A stretch of DNA of 37,653 nucleotides. It comes from CAZJAH01 sp964544155. Lineage in GTDB: Bacteria > Bacteroidota > Ignavibacteria > Kapaibacteriales > UBA2268. The first letter of the stretch is position 1, and the number at the start of each line of letters is the position of its first letter. The stretch lies in the NCBI GenBank assembly GCA_964544155.1, contig CAZJAH010000028.1:1-37653 (forward strand), given 5' to 3'. A program made the translations under genes and the position numbers. Under the pieces are notes generated by a model. The model saw nothing but the letters and a program-made list of their open reading frames with translations. It was not told the DNA's origin and searched no databases. Shown piece after piece: positions 24,493-33,060 of this stretch.

Positions 24493-27400
24493 TAGAAACT
24501 ATTAAGACAAAACCTGAAATACAGAGCAGGGCAGACCTTGAAAAGATACGCGACAGGATAAGGCAGGAAAATGAAAAGATCGGCAATGAAATAAGAGAAC
24601 AGATACTTCTTTGTGCCGGCGGCGGCTGTATTGCTTCCGGATCACTCGAAGTTAGGGACGCCTTGATTGAATCTATAAGCGCTAACGGCCTAGAAGGCCA
24701 GATAATCGTGAAAGAGACCGGATGCCTCGGCCCCTGCGTTAAAGGCCCGGTTATAGTACTTAAAAAAGACGGTACGGTTTATCAGGATATAAAACCCGGC
24801 GACGCGGAAGAGATAATCAATAGGCATATTATTAAAGGCGAGAACGTAAAAAGGCTGAACTGGCATGAGAACGGCAGCATGTCAAATGAACACAGCCTGG
24901 AAGATATTGAATACTTTAAAAGCCAGAAAAAAATTGTGCTCAAAAATTGCGGCAAAATTGACCCTCTGAGCATTGACGAATATATCGGCGAGGGCGGGTA
25001 TTTCGCTCTCGATAAAGCACTTAACATGACTCCCGATGAAGTCCTGAATGAATTTAAGATATCGGGTTTGCGCGGACGCGGCGGAGCCGGATTTCCAACA
25101 TATTTGAAATGGGCGCTTGCCAAAAAGCATGAAGGCGTTGAAAAATTCATTCTCTGCAACGCTGATGAAGGTGATCCCGGCGCGTTTATGGACAGAAGCC
25201 TACTGGAAGGCGATCCACATTCAATTATCGAAGGTATGGCCATAGGTGCCTATGTTATAGGCGCTAAACAGGGCTATATTTACGTGAGAGCCGAATATCC
25301 GCTCGCAGTCGAGAGGCTGCAGATAGCCATAGATAATGCAAAGCAGAAAGGCATTCTCGGAGAAAATATATTAGGGAGCGGATTTGATTTCAACCTTGAA
25401 ATAAGGATGGGATCGGGAGCTTTTGTCTGCGGCGAAGAAACCGCGCTTATGGCTTCAATAGAAGGCCGGCGGGGTGAACCCAAACCAAGGCCTCCCTATC
25501 CTTCGGATTCCGGACTCTGGGGCAGGCCTTCAGTCCTCAATAATGTAGAAACATACGGAAATATCCCGGCGATCATGCTTAACGGCGGCGAATGGTTCGC
25601 TTCAATAGGTACGGAAAAAAGCAAAGGCACAAAGGTATTTGCTCTGGCAGGTGCCATCAATAACGCCGGCCTGGTTGAAGTACCGATCGGTACAACACTT
25701 GGCGAGCTGGTATATGATATTGGTAAAGGAATACCGGGCGGAAAAAAATTCAAAGCCGCTCAGATAGGAGGGCCTTCGGGCGGATGTATCCCCAAGAAGA
25801 ACCTCAATGTCCCTTTAGATTATGAATCATTGCAGAATCTGGGCGCGATAATGGGCTCAGGCGGGCTTATAGTAATGGATGAAGATACCTGTATGGTGGA
25901 CGTTGCCAAATTCTTCCTCGAATTCGTACAGGAAGAATCATGCGGTAAATGCGTTCCCTGCCGGGTTGGAACTAAGAGAATGCTCGAAATTCTTGAAAAG
26001 ATTACAAACGGTAAGGGCGAAGAAGGCGATATAGATAAGCTCATTGAACTCGGTACACAGATCAAGGATACTGCACTTTGCGGACTGGGCCAGTCGGCGC
26101 CAAATCCTGTGCTATCGACTATCAGGCATTTCCGCCACGAATATGAGCGCCACATCAGGGATAAGCACTGTGAGGCAGGCGTATGCCGCGACCTTGTTCG
26201 CTCACCCTGTCAGAGCGCTTGCCCGGCACATGTGGATGTACCCGGCTTTGTATCCCTTATTCAGGAGAAACGCTATGCCGAAGCACTCAGGCTGCACAGG
26301 GAAAGGAACCCGTTCGCGGCGGTTTGCGCGAGGGTCTGCTTCCACCAGTGCGAAGAAAAATGCCGCAGGTCGTCACTTGATGATGCCGTCGCGGTAAGAG
26401 CTATCAAACGCTTTATGGTTGACCAGGAGATAACCATTCAGGTGCCCGAAGTAAGGGAAAGCGAAGAAAACGCAAAGAGAAAAATTGCTATCATTGGTGC
26501 AGGCCCCTCAGGATTGAGTTGTGCATACTTCCTTGCCAGGCTCGGATACAGGCCTAAAGTATTCGAAGCAGAACACAGGCCGGGCGGTATGCTCGTGCAG
26601 ACCATTCCTGCATACAGGCTCCCGAGGGAGATCCTTGCACGAGAAATAAGGATGATCGAAGGGCTCGGTGTGGATATCATTACAAATAAAAAACTCGGAA
26701 GGGATTTTGTCTTGCAGGATCTCAGAGAAGAAGGATACGAAGCCGTATTTATGGGTATCGGCACACCGAAATCAGTATGTATCGAAATTCCAGGCAGCGA
26801 CCATAAAGACGTAACAAACGCTATGGACTTCCTAAGCACTTACAACCTCAGAGGTTCAGTAAGAGTGGATAAGAAGATCGTCGTTGTCGGCGGTGGAAAC
26901 GCGGCCATTGACGCGGCCAGGACTGCCATCAGACTGGGCGCGGAAGAAGTTACCGTGGTTTACAGGAGAAGCTACGAAGAAATGCCGGCTTACGCCGAAG
27001 AAATTGAAGAAGCACTGCAGGAAGGTATCAAACTAATACCGCTTACCAATCCGCAGGAAGTTATAATCGAAAATGACAAGATTGCCGGCCTGAGATGCAA
27101 CTCTATGAAACTGGGTGAATTTGACTATTCAGGAAGAAGAAGGCCGATAAAAGACAAGAAAGAATTCATCATCTCCGCTGACCAGATAATATTGGCCTGT
27201 GGACAAAAATTTGACGAAGAGCTTATCAATTGTGGTGAGACTAGGCTCAAAATGTACGGCGAATCGAGTGTGGTTATCGATGAACTGACCGGGCGCACAT
27301 CCGTACCCTGGGTATTCGCCGGCGGTGATGCCGCGGGACTTTCCAACAGAACCGTTATCGAAGCCATCGCGGCAGGAGAAAGGGCGGCAGTAGGAATGGA

Positions 27401-27626
27401 CGAATACCTCACGGGAGAAAATCACGCATTCTGGAGAAAAGATAAACAGCTTGATGTACCTTACGATCCGGATGCCGATCCGGTACCATACCCCAGACGG
27501 AAAATGGTAGTGCTTTCGGTTGACAGAAGAAAGAACAACTTCGATGAAGTTGAGCAGGCTTGGACAGAAGCCGAAGCGGTAAGGCAGGCTAAGAGATGTT
27601 TAAGATGTGATTATGGAAAAAATTGA
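24489..27626 (+). CDS. hydB: Fused NuoF-like HydB and GltD-like NADPH oxidoreductase (flavin Fe-S protein)
   Basis: A 1045-residue protein. Residues 38-115 are a thioredoxin-like [2Fe-2S] domain (Cys42, 47, 79, 83). Residues 145-550 are NuoF: GRGGAGFP (196-203), the FMN/NADH loop ADEGDPGAF (225-233), an SLBB region, and the [4Fe-4S] ligands in ESCGKCVPC (483-491) plus Cys531. Usual HydB proteins then have a ferredoxin-like domain with two [4Fe-4S] clusters. Here instead, from about 560, comes a GltD/NfnB-type unit: cysteines at 574, 578, 613, 617, 621 and 625, FAD motif IIGAGPSG (668-675), NADPH motif VVGGGNAAIDAA (799-810), and the Arg pair in VVYRRS (823-828) expected for NADP phosphate. 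It therefore may couple NAD(H) and NADP(H) to H2. Cytoplasmic; middle gene of hydCBA. Confidence 0.92.
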   Translation: MIETIKTKPEIQSRADLEKIRDRIRQENEKIGNEIREQILLCAGGGCIASGSLEVRDALIESISANGLEGQIIVKETGCLGPCVKGPVIVLKKDGTVYQDIKPGDAEEIINRHIIKGENVKRLNWHENGSMSNEHSLEDIEYFKSQKKIVLKNCGKIDPLSIDEYIGEGGYFALDKALNMTPDEVLNEFKISGLRGRGGAGFPTYLKWALAKKHEGVEKFILCNADEGDPGAFMDRSLLEGDPHSIIEGMAIGAYVIGAKQGYIYVRAEYPLAVERLQIAIDNAKQKGILGENILGSGFDFNLEIRMGSGAFVCGEETALMASIEGRRGEPKPRPPYPSDSGLWGRPSVLNNVETYGNIPAIMLNGGEWFASIGTEKSKGTKVFALAGAINNAGLVEVPIGTTLGELVYDIGKGIPGGKKFKAAQIGGPSGGCIPKKNLNVPLDYESLQNLGAIMGSGGLIVMDEDTCMVDVAKFFLEFVQEESCGKCVPCRVGTKRMLEILEKITNGKGEEGDIDKLIELGTQIKDTALCGLGQSAPNPVLSTIRHFRHEYERHIRDKHCEAGVCRDLVRSPCQSACPAHVDVPGFVSLIQEKRYAEALRLHRERNPFAAVCARVCFHQCEEKCRRSSLDDAVAVRAIKRFMVDQEITIQVPEVRESEENAKRKIAIIGAGPSGLSCAYFLARLGYRPKVFEAEHRPGGMLVQTIPAYRLPREILAREIRMIEGLGVDIITNKKLGRDFVLQDLREEGYEAVFMGIGTPKSVCIEIPGSDHKDVTNAMDFLSTYNLRGSVRVDKKIVVVGGGNAAIDAARTAIRLGAEEVTVVYRRSYEEMPAYAEEIEEALQEGIKLIPLTNPQEVIIENDKIAGLRCNSMKLGEFDYSGRRRPIKDKKEFIISADQIILACGQKFDEELINCGETRLKMYGESSVVIDELTGRTSVPWVFAGGDAAGLSNRTVIEAIAAGERAAVGMDEYLTGENHAFWRKDKQLDVPYDPDADPVPYPRRKMVVLSVDRRKNNFDEVEQAWTEAEAVRQAKRCLRCDYGKN

Positions 27627-27647
27627 TAATCAAAAATGGAGAATAAA

Positions 27648-29423
27648 ATGATAACCCTATTCATAAATGATAACGCCGTACAGGTACCTGATGGCACTAC
27701 CATTTTGAAGGCGGCTGAAAAAGCCGGCGTGCGGGTACCCACACTCTGCAACTATGACGGCATGGCTCCTATGGCGGCCTGCAGGCTATGCGTTGTGGAA
27801 GTTGAGGGCGCTAAATCGCTGGTTGCTTCATGCGCGGCCCCTGTTAATGAAGGCATGAAGGTTTACACTAATACCAAGAGAGTGCGCAGCGCACGCAAAA
27901 CCGTGCTCGAGCTGCTGCTTTCAGAGCACGGCGGCGATTGCAAAACATGCGACAGAAACATTGATTGCGAGCTTAAGCTCATGGCTCATGATTTCGGTAT
28001 TGAAGACTTTGAATTTGAAGGAGAAAAATCATTCAAATTCTTTGATGAATCGACTCCCGCACTTGTCAGGGATAACGAAAAATGCATCAAATGCCGCCGC
28101 TGCGTGACAGTATGTAACGAAGTTCAATCGGTAGGAGCCCTGTTCCCTCAGGGAAGGGGATTCCAGACAGTAATAGGCCCGGCCTTTACATCTACTCTCG
28201 ATGAAATTGCCTGCGTGCAGTGCGGACAGTGCTCCGCGGTTTGCCCTGTGGGAGCTATCACCGAGAAAAGCCAGATCGAAGAGGTATGGGAAGCTATCGA
28301 TCATAAGGATAAATTCGTTGTTGTACAGACAGCGCCTGCTATCAGAGCGGCGCTGGGCGAGTGTTTCGGCATTGAGCCCGGCAGCCTTGTTACCGGTAAA
28401 ATGGTTACGGCGCTGAAATCTGTTGGCTTCGACAAAGTATTCGATACAAACTTTACCGCCGACCTGACTATTATGGAAGAAGGCAGCGAGCTGCTTATGA
28501 GATTGAAGGATAAGCTTGTGAATAATAAGGACGTAGCCTTGCCGCAGTTCACAAGCTGCTGCCCGGGCTGGATCAAGTTCGCGGAATACTATTACCCTGA
28601 TTTGCTGGATAATCTGTCTACATGTAAATCGCCTCAGCAGATGTTCGGTGCAGTTGCTAAAACCTACTACGCTGATATTATCGGTAAAAAGCCCGAAGAT
28701 ATCGAGGTAGTATCCATTATGCCCTGTACAGCCAAGAAATACGAGCACCAGCGCGAAGAAATGGCTGACAGCGGTTATACGGACGTTGACCACGTGCTGA
28801 CTACACGCGAGCTTGGAAAGCTGATCAAGCAGTCGGGCATACGGTTTGCCGAACTGCCGGATAGCGATATGGATTCGCCTATTGGAATGTCATCCGGTGC
28901 GGCTGATATATTCGCAAATACCGGCGGCGTTATGGAAGCGGCCCTTCGCACAGCTTATGAGATCGTCACTGGAAAAGAGCTTCCGATGGAGAATTTCCAT
29001 GTTAAGCCTATTATGGGGCTCGAAAAAGTCAAAACAGCTTCAATCACAATAGAAGGAGCTGTGGATGAATGGAAATTCCTTGAAGGGGTTGAACTCAAAG
29101 TCGCGGTCGTTCACGGCCTTGGCGCTGCAAGAGAGCTTATCAAAAGGATAAAAGGCGGTGAAGTATACCACTTTGTGGAAGTGATGACATGCCCCGGCGG
29201 ATGCATTGGCGGCGGCGGCCAGCCAAGGTTCACAACCGATGAGATCCGCTCGAAAAGAATCGAAGCCATCTACAAAGAAGATGAGCAGAAGCCCGTAAGG
29301 AAATCACACGAAAATACTGATGTGCAGAAGCTCTATAAGGAATATCTTATAGAACCGCTCGGCGATAGATCGCACAAGCTGCTTCACACGCACTATAAGC
29401 AGAGAGACCTTTTTAAAGGCTGA
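27648..29423 (+). CDS. hydA: [FeFe] hydrogenase catalytic subunit HydA
   Basis: A 591-residue enzyme that makes or oxidises H2. The start is the ATG at 27648, since GGAG lies 6 bases before it; an ATG four codons earlier overlaps that site. Domains in order: NuoG-like [2Fe-2S] (1-80, CNYDGMAPMAACRLC), a His-Cys3 [4Fe-4S] segment (HGGDCKTCDRNIDC, 94-107), two [4Fe-4S] ferredoxin motifs (CIKCRRCVTVC; CVQCGQCSAVC), then the H-cluster domain. All three signatures are intact: TSCCPGW (302-308), MPCTAKKYE (358-366) and EVMTCPGGCIGGGGQP (511-526). The first Cys of TSCCP, the proton-relay residue, is present, so it is a catalytic group-A enzyme, not a sensor. The maturases HydEFG are not in the window. 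Cytoplasmic. Confidence 0.96.
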   Translation: MITLFINDNAVQVPDGTTILKAAEKAGVRVPTLCNYDGMAPMAACRLCVVEVEGAKSLVASCAAPVNEGMKVYTNTKRVRSARKTVLELLLSEHGGDCKTCDRNIDCELKLMAHDFGIEDFEFEGEKSFKFFDESTPALVRDNEKCIKCRRCVTVCNEVQSVGALFPQGRGFQTVIGPAFTSTLDEIACVQCGQCSAVCPVGAITEKSQIEEVWEAIDHKDKFVVVQTAPAIRAALGECFGIEPGSLVTGKMVTALKSVGFDKVFDTNFTADLTIMEEGSELLMRLKDKLVNNKDVALPQFTSCCPGWIKFAEYYYPDLLDNLSTCKSPQQMFGAVAKTYYADIIGKKPEDIEVVSIMPCTAKKYEHQREEMADSGYTDVDHVLTTRELGKLIKQSGIRFAELPDSDMDSPIGMSSGAADIFANTGGVMEAALRTAYEIVTGKELPMENFHVKPIMGLEKVKTASITIEGAVDEWKFLEGVELKVAVVHGLGAARELIKRIKGGEVYHFVEVMTCPGGCIGGGGQPRFTTDEIRSKRIEAIYKEDEQKPVRKSHENTDVQKLYKEYLIEPLGDRSHKLLHTHYKQRDLFKG

Positions 29424-29446
29424 TCTGTTTAACAGGGGAAGGAAAT

Positions 29447-29477
29447 CAGGCCGCTTATCCAAGCGGCCTGTTTAATT
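29447..29477 (+). terminator. Intrinsic terminator of the hydrogenase operon
   Basis: CAGGCCGCTT (29447-29456) pairs perfectly with AAGCGGCCTG (29461-29470) around ATCC and is followed by TTTAATTT. It is 23 bases after the hydA stop. Confidence 0.88.
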
Positions 29478-29526
29478 TAAACTGATGTTTATTTGTTTTT
29501 GGTTATTATTTTAGCAATATTATCAA

Positions 29527-31071
29527 TTAATATTTGTGGATCCTTCTGTGCATGATCCTTCGTGATTCATATAGCATTTCCTCTTCAGGCAATGCCATGA
29601 GGCGTTTATTGAGGTTTCTGTCATTCTCATTCTGGAGATTTGTAGCAGTATGCTCAATAAGTCTTTCGGGGAATACATTCTGCCTGGTAAAGAGGTTCTT
29701 GTGCTGCAGCAGCATTTCGGCTGATTCCACGCAGCTTGTCGCGATCTCAGCGAGGTCTTCACTCGAAGGCGATGCGTGAATATTGCCTTTTACGTAGCTG
29801 TTTTTGCAAAGCGGGAGCGATTCATCAGCTTTGGTCAGGCCCCATTCCGCGGCCATAGTAATTCCTGCAAGCAGGGGATGAACATGGGCGCTTCCGTCGG
29901 GCGACCTGATCTCAACAGTCTGGCGGCTTTCCTGCTGTTCAAGTTTATCTTTTTGCTGCGGATTCACAACCTGGTTAAGATTGCTCACATTCGACCATGC
30001 CAGGGGCACCCTGATCATGGCGCTGCGGTTCATTTCACTCCAGCATACCTTTGTGGGGGCTTCCTGATTAGGTACAAGCCTTAAGTAAGAAGCCGAAACG
30101 GTATTTCCGAAAGCCGTTAAGCTGGAAGCGTACTGGCACAGCCCTCCTATCAGCTTATGTGATTCTTCGGATAATGTGCCGTCGTTATTGACCATCATGT
30201 TTTTGCCGTCTTTTTGGAGCATCATATGGAAGTGCATACCGTTACCGGCATGGCCTATTTCCAGTTTGGGGAAGAAAGTAGCCACAAAGCCGTGCCTGTA
30301 GGCAACGTTCCTTATTATCCAGCTTGAAAGTACCACTATATCAGCAGTATCCTCGATATTAGTCGGCAAAAATTCTACTTCCACCTGTTCGGCAGTTTTA
30401 CCGTTCAGTTCTTCAAAATCGCTTTGCAGCTTTGTTATATGGCCTACTTCATAGTGAGCGTATTTAATATTACCGGTGATCTTGGTTATGTGCGATAAAA
30501 TTTCATTCAAAATCTCACCGCTCTTAATGAACGGTGCTGATCCGTGGTAGCCTTTCTGTTTTGCCATGGGGTAGAGCTCGTGCTCGTGGTTGCCGATAAG
30601 GTAAAATTCCAGTTCGCCGAGAGCGTGCAGCTCAAAGCCTGTGTTGGACTTAAGCAGGCTGTGGGCGTTATGAAGAATGTTATCAGGAGCGAATGATGCT
30701 CTGTTGCCGTCTCTGTCTAAAAAACGGCAGATAAAATCGAGGCTTTTGTCATCGAAAGGATTAAAAAACGCGGTACGGTAAACCGGTACTACATATAGGT
30801 CAGACTTGCCGGCATCCACAATGCCCTTAAAAAGGGAAGATCCGTCTACCCTTTCGCCTTCAGTTAATATAAGTTCTGCCTGGTTCCTGCTGGTAACAGG
30901 TATCCTTAATTCCTTTATTCTTCCGTCAAGAGCAGTGTAATGAAAAGTTATTCTTTCGATCTGCTTTTCAATAATAACTTTCAGCATATCTTCTCTTGTA
31001 AACTCTTCTCTTTCTTTACCCGTAATCATCGAAATCGGGTTCATTAACGCAAAATTCTGTAATTCAGACAT
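29527..31071 (-). CDS. glnA: Glutamine synthetase
   Basis: About 514 residues from the ATG at 31069-31071, with GGAG 6 bases upstream; the longer frame to 31182 is rejected. It makes glutamine from glutamate, ammonia and ATP. Family segments: VDGSSLFKG (75-83), the metal-binding LGELEFYL (Glu153, Glu155), GNGMHFHMML with its His, NRSAMIRVP with its Arg, and EIRSPDGSAHVHPLLAG near the C terminus. It is longer than typical 440-470-residue type I enzymes, with an extra segment after EVGHITKLQ and a longer C terminus. The adenylylation NLYDLP tyrosine motif is not seen, so control by adenylylation is unlikely. It is near the ornithine/carbamoyl operon and could assimilate ammonia from it. Cytoplasmic. 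Confidence 0.88.
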   Translation of the reverse strand: MSELQNFALMNPISMITGKEREEFTREDMLKVIIEKQIERITFHYTALDGRIKELRIPVTSRNQAELILTEGERVDGSSLFKGIVDAGKSDLYVVPVYRTAFFNPFDDKSLDFICRFLDRDGNRASFAPDNILHNAHSLLKSNTGFELHALGELEFYLIGNHEHELYPMAKQKGYHGSAPFIKSGEILNEILSHITKITGNIKYAHYEVGHITKLQSDFEELNGKTAEQVEVEFLPTNIEDTADIVVLSSWIIRNVAYRHGFVATFFPKLEIGHAGNGMHFHMMLQKDGKNMMVNNDGTLSEESHKLIGGLCQYASSLTAFGNTVSASYLRLVPNQEAPTKVCWSEMNRSAMIRVPLAWSNVSNLNQVVNPQQKDKLEQQESRQTVEIRSPDGSAHVHPLLAGITMAAEWGLTKADESLPLCKNSYVKGNIHASPSSEDLAEIATSCVESAEMLLQHKNLFTRQNVFPERLIEHTATNLQNENDRNLNKRLMALPEEEMLYESRRIMHRRIHKY

Positions 31072-31311
31072 AGTTTCTCCGTGCTTTTCTTTTCCCTTAA
31101 AATATAATAAAATGCGCCCTAATTTATCAATTCCATAAATATACGATTTTTTTGTGTGAGCGCAATAAACGCAATAATACAAAGCAATTAGATGAAAAAA
31201 TATTAAGCAAAAAAGCTTAGTTTTCTTTTAAAAATGTAATATAATGATTTGTTATTCCTGAGGATTTCACTTAAATTATGGCTTATTACATTTATCTAAC
31301 GGATTAAACTA

Positions 31312-31725
31312 ATGGCTACTGAATCACAAAAGAACAATTCCTACAAGACTTTAGCAAACATTGCTTTCTGGTGGGGAGTTGTACTTACCCCCATAATTAT
31401 TCTCGGACTTTTTGCTGATCCCGCACCCGAGGGCGTAACGGCGCTGATAATTTTCGGGCTCGTCCCTCTTTTGGGCGGATATTTTTTCAAAAAAAGATTG
31501 ACAAAAAAAATCGAAGATCAGTACGAAAGATCTACCCTGCGATCTCTTATGCTTTTGGCGAAACAACAAAAAGGCAGAGTTACAGCCTCCGAAGTATCAT
31601 TGCATCTGGATCTCGATTATGAAGAAGCAAAAAAAGTGCTGGAAGTGGTAGTTACAAAAGGCATAGCCATGCCTGAAGCAGATGATGACGGAACGATTGT
31701 TTACTATTTCAGAGAATTAGATTAA
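31312..31725 (+). CDS. Small membrane protein with a C-terminal helix-turn-helix-like region
   Basis: A 137-residue protein. Two hydrophobic segments (18-36, WWGVVLTPIIILGLF; 43-58, TALIIFGLVPLLGGYF) are followed by a charged helix and a ~60-residue soluble tail. Its pattern (LLAKQQKGRVTASEVSLHLDLDYEEAKKVLEVVVTKG, split at ~81-117) suggests a winged-helix fold. Family not recognised. It is divergent from glnA. The tail may sense or bind something at the inner face of the membrane, which is inference. Confidence 0.65.
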   Translation: MATESQKNNSYKTLANIAFWWGVVLTPIIILGLFADPAPEGVTALIIFGLVPLLGGYFFKKRLTKKIEDQYERSTLRSLMLLAKQQKGRVTASEVSLHLDLDYEEAKKVLEVVVTKGIAMPEADDDGTIVYYFRELD

Positions 31726-31792
31726 TGGATCATTAAACGATCATCATAGTCAATAAATGTGATCCCATTTTTTCTTTTCGGGCAAAATTTCA

Positions 31793-31800
31793 TATCTTTG
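31793..31800 (+). promoter_or_regulatory. Bacteroidota-type -7 element before the small ORF
   Basis: TATCTTTG matches TAnnTTTG exactly, 69 bases before the start at 31870. The -33 region is only T-rich, without a clear TTTG. Confidence 0.45.
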
Positions 31801-31869
31801 CAATTAATTAATTAGACAGATTATTTTTATTAATGTTTTGTTTTTAAACAACTTATTCAAGCGGGAGTT

Positions 31870-32010
31870 ATGAAAAAAGTCAGGATCACATACGAGCTTT
31901 ACATAGAATCGCTGAATAAGTGTGTTTCTTACAAGCAGATTAATCTCCCAAAATCCCGCTCAAGTAAAATAGTTCAATTTAAACATTACCAGACCGACGC
32001 GCCCATTTAA
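31870..32010 (+). CDS. 46-residue small protein, unknown function
   Basis: A short frame starting at ATG 31870 and stopping at TAA 32008-32010. GGGAG lies about 3 bases before the ATG and a TATCTTTG promoter element is 70 bases upstream, so expression looks likely. The product is basic (many Lys/Arg, N terminus MKKVRITYELYIES), has one Cys and no membrane segment. I recognise no family. It sits between the small membrane-protein gene and the carbamoyltransferase operon, all on the plus strand. It could be a real small protein or a leader; conservation would decide. Confidence 0.45.
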   Translation: MKKVRITYELYIESLNKCVSYKQINLPKSRSSKIVQFKHYQTDAPI

Positions 32011-32068
32011 TTGTATTAAATCATCGGCTATGATAAAACCTCATTTCTTATTGTATAATAGGAAATTA

Positions 32069-32076
32069 TATATTTG
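32069..32076 (+). promoter_or_regulatory. Bacteroidota-type -7 element of the carbamoyltransferase operon
   Basis: TATATTTG matches TAnnTTTG. It lies 58 bases before the argF start, with TTTC at 32044-32047 as a near -33 box 21 bases upstream. A sigma70-like TATAAT at 32054-32059 is an alternative -10. Confidence 0.4.
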
Positions 32077-32133
32077 CAAAAAAGAATTAAAGGCCTTTTA
32101 AATATATTTTTTAAATTTAAATTGGAGATAGAA

Positions 32134-33051
32134 ATGAAAAAAGATTTCTTAACCGTTCGTGACATGACAGGGCAGGAGATCCTAGAAACCTTTGATTTGG
32201 CAATTTCAATGAAAGCAAATCCCGAGCAGTACTGGGATTCACTCAAAGGCAAAACTCTCGCTATGATATTCGAAAAACCATCGCTTCGTACACGTACTAC
32301 ATTTGACGTCGGTATTCAGCAGCTCGGCGGCTTTTCTTTATATTTATCACCCGCTGAAATTAATTTAGGCAAAAGGGAATCGGTTTACGACGTAGCCAAA
32401 AACCTGGAAAGAATGGTACAGGGTATCATGATCAGGACTTTCGCGCATCAGATCGTTGAAGATATGTCGAAATTCGCGCGAATTCCGATTATTAACGGCC
32501 TGACTGACTTTACGCATCCCTGCCAGGCAATGGCCGATTACCTTACAGTGAAAGAGATCAAAGGCGACCTTAAAGGGCTCAAACTTGTATATGTAGGCGA
32601 CGGCAATAATGTTGCACACTCACTTATGTTTGCTGGCGCCAGGCTGGGCGTAAACGTAACTGTCGCGTGCCCCAAAGGATATGAGCCGCATGAAAGCGCT
32701 ATCCAGTTCGCAACAGAGGACGCCAAAGAAACAGGCGCTAAAATTGAAGTAGTTGTAGACGACCCGATGGGCGCTGTTAAAGATTCCGATGTGGTTTACA
32801 CAGACGTATGGGCTTCAATGGGCCAGGAATCAGAAGCAGAAGAGCGCAGAAAGATATTCCTGCCCTACCAGGTAAATGAAGAGCTGTTCGGACAGGCCAA
32901 GAAAGATGCTATCTTTATGCATTGCCTGCCCGCTCACAGAGGCGATGAAGTAACTGACGAAGTTATCGATTGCCCGCGATCGGTTGTATTCCAGGAAGCT
33001 GAAAACAGGCTTCACGCTCAGAAAGCAATAATGTATAAACTCATGAAATAA
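32134..33051 (+). CDS. argF: Ornithine carbamoyltransferase
   Basis: About 305 residues from the ATG at 32134, with GGAG 7 bases upstream; a longer frame from 32074 is rejected. It interconverts carbamoyl phosphate plus ornithine and citrulline plus phosphate. The carbamoyl-phosphate loop reads KPSLRTRTTF (the SLRTR variant occurs in other bacterial OTCs, from memory), with RTFAHQ and HPCQAMAD. Ornithine is bound by DVWASMGQE, and MHCLPAHRG contains the conserved Cys. The C terminus ENRLHAQKAIMYKLM is typical. It looks fully active. The next gene, carbamate kinase, begins 9 bases later, which points to citrulline breakdown with ATP formation more than to arginine synthesis. Cytoplasmic. Confidence 0.95.
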   Translation: MKKDFLTVRDMTGQEILETFDLAISMKANPEQYWDSLKGKTLAMIFEKPSLRTRTTFDVGIQQLGGFSLYLSPAEINLGKRESVYDVAKNLERMVQGIMIRTFAHQIVEDMSKFARIPIINGLTDFTHPCQAMADYLTVKEIKGDLKGLKLVYVGDGNNVAHSLMFAGARLGVNVTVACPKGYEPHESAIQFATEDAKETGAKIEVVVDDPMGAVKDSDVVYTDVWASMGQESEAEERRKIFLPYQVNEELFGQAKKDAIFMHCLPAHRGDEVTDEVIDCPRSVVFQEAENRLHAQKAIMYKLMK

Positions 33052-33060
33052 GGTGTTATT

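Noticed and set aside
28029..28793. 254-codon minus-strand frame antisense to hydA
   Set aside because: It runs opposite a strongly conserved hydrogenase sequence and has no family resemblance; long antisense frames are expected opposite such genes.
29527..31182. Longer N-terminal starts for glnA (31182), and likewise for genes opening at 8334, 11254, 13359, 20630 and 32074
   Set aside because: In each case an internal ATG begins a signal peptide or the conserved domain, in most cases with a Shine-Dalgarno site just upstream, while the extra residues match nothing.
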